Below, in pieces: positions 63,886 through 64,000 of a stretch of DNA of 64,000 nucleotides (positions are counted from its first letter, which is position 1; each line of letters opens with the position of its first letter). The stretch spans positions 496,001 to 560,000 of the forward strand of contig NZ_JACRTF010000001.1 of the NCBI RefSeq assembly GCF_014385165.1. Reading direction: 5' to 3'. The notes under the pieces are model-generated. The model ran no database searches. It saw nothing but the letters and a program-made list of their open reading frames with translations, and was not told the DNA's origin. Both the position numbers and the translations under genes were made by a program. Origin of the DNA: Jilunia laotingensis (GTDB taxonomy: Bacteria > Bacteroidota > Bacteroidia > Bacteroidales > Bacteroidaceae).

Positions 63886-64000
63886 TTATAGCATGGTTAA
63901 TATCTTATTCATTTCATCAATACACTCTTTCATCTCTTGTTCGGTTACTTTTCTGTCACCACGGATTATAGGACGCAGGCGGGCAAATAACCTTACAATT
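63886..64000 (-). CDS. C-terminal end of a gene upstream of MoxR (possibly DUF4350)
   Basis: Only the last 38 codons are in the window: a basic and then acidic helical tail ending KVTEQEMKECIDEMNKILTM then L and the stop at 63888-63886. Its stop is 12 bases before the MoxR start, so it belongs to the same operon. In Bacteroides this position is often held by a DUF4350 membrane protein, and IVRLFARLRPIIRGDRKVT is compatible, but the identity cannot be proved from this fragment. Confidence 0.45.
   Translation of the reverse strand, partial: IVRLFARLRPIIRGDRKVTEQEMKECIDEMNKILTML

Overview
The window looks like chromosomal DNA of a gut Bacteroides species (Bacteroidota) close to B. thetaiotaomicron. 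Evidence: SusC/SusD pairs, NigD-like and SprE/PorX-type proteins, DUF5683 and DUF3822 genes, lack of Shine-Dalgarno sequences, and repeated Bacteroides-type promoters (-7 element TAnnTTTG, sometimes with TTTG or TTG about 19 bases upstream). It is mostly stable backbone. I see no insertion sequence, prophage, CRISPR array or integrase.

Layout. 1-2300 (minus): a truncated NigD-like lipoprotein gene, then lpxB and surE. 2460-8802 (plus): parA, parB, a DUF5683 gene, an MltD-like LysM transglycosylase and a RelA/SpoT-family gene. 8817-10143 (minus): MerR regulator and M23 peptidase, divergent from alaS (10249-12867). 13255-14403: OmpA-family protein.

14992-36220 is the accessory heart: a probable high-mannose N-glycan utilisation locus in two arms. 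Arm one is GH92 mannosidase, ECF sigma factor, FecR anti-sigma factor and a second GH92. Arm two is SusC (with an STN signalling domain), SusD, a GH18-like protein with a broken active site, a DUF1735/LamG lipoprotein, a GH18 endo-beta-N-acetylglucosaminidase with an extra C-terminal domain, and a GH97 glycosidase behind a terminator hairpin. Between the arms lie a hexokinase, 6-phosphogluconate dehydrogenase and an XRE regulator. The proposed flow is: the endoglycosidase releases the glycan at the surface, SusCD import it, the GH92 enzymes and perhaps GH97 trim it, hexokinase phosphorylates mannose and glucose, and SusC signals through FecR to the sigma factor. The set resembles the B. thetaiotaomicron BT3983-BT3994 locus as I remember it, but the extra endoglycosidase domain suggests a different species or allele.

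36398-48628: a lipoprotein, a RecD-like helicase, an overlapping chain (pilin-like protein, DUF3822, rsmD), cardiolipin synthase, and two paralogous carboxypeptidase-regulatory/beta-barrel outer-membrane proteins. A perfect 64-bp palindrome lies between the second barrel gene and cls. 48710-54599: aroB, a large sensor kinase, tRNA-Pro(GGG), a MITE-like repeat and aroA. 54673-61395: a small membrane protein, a zinc/manganese-type ABC permease, SprE/PorW-like TPR lipoprotein, PorX, TsaE and an Imm17-like protein. 61400-64000 (minus): a MoxR/DUF58 locus with a glutamine-rich MoxR N-terminus, cut off by the window end.

I did not find a clearly new multi-gene system. The best leads are the palindrome/MITE-like repeat family sharing a 15-base core, the endoglycosidase C-terminal domain, the hairpin before GH97, and PorX/SprE retained together.
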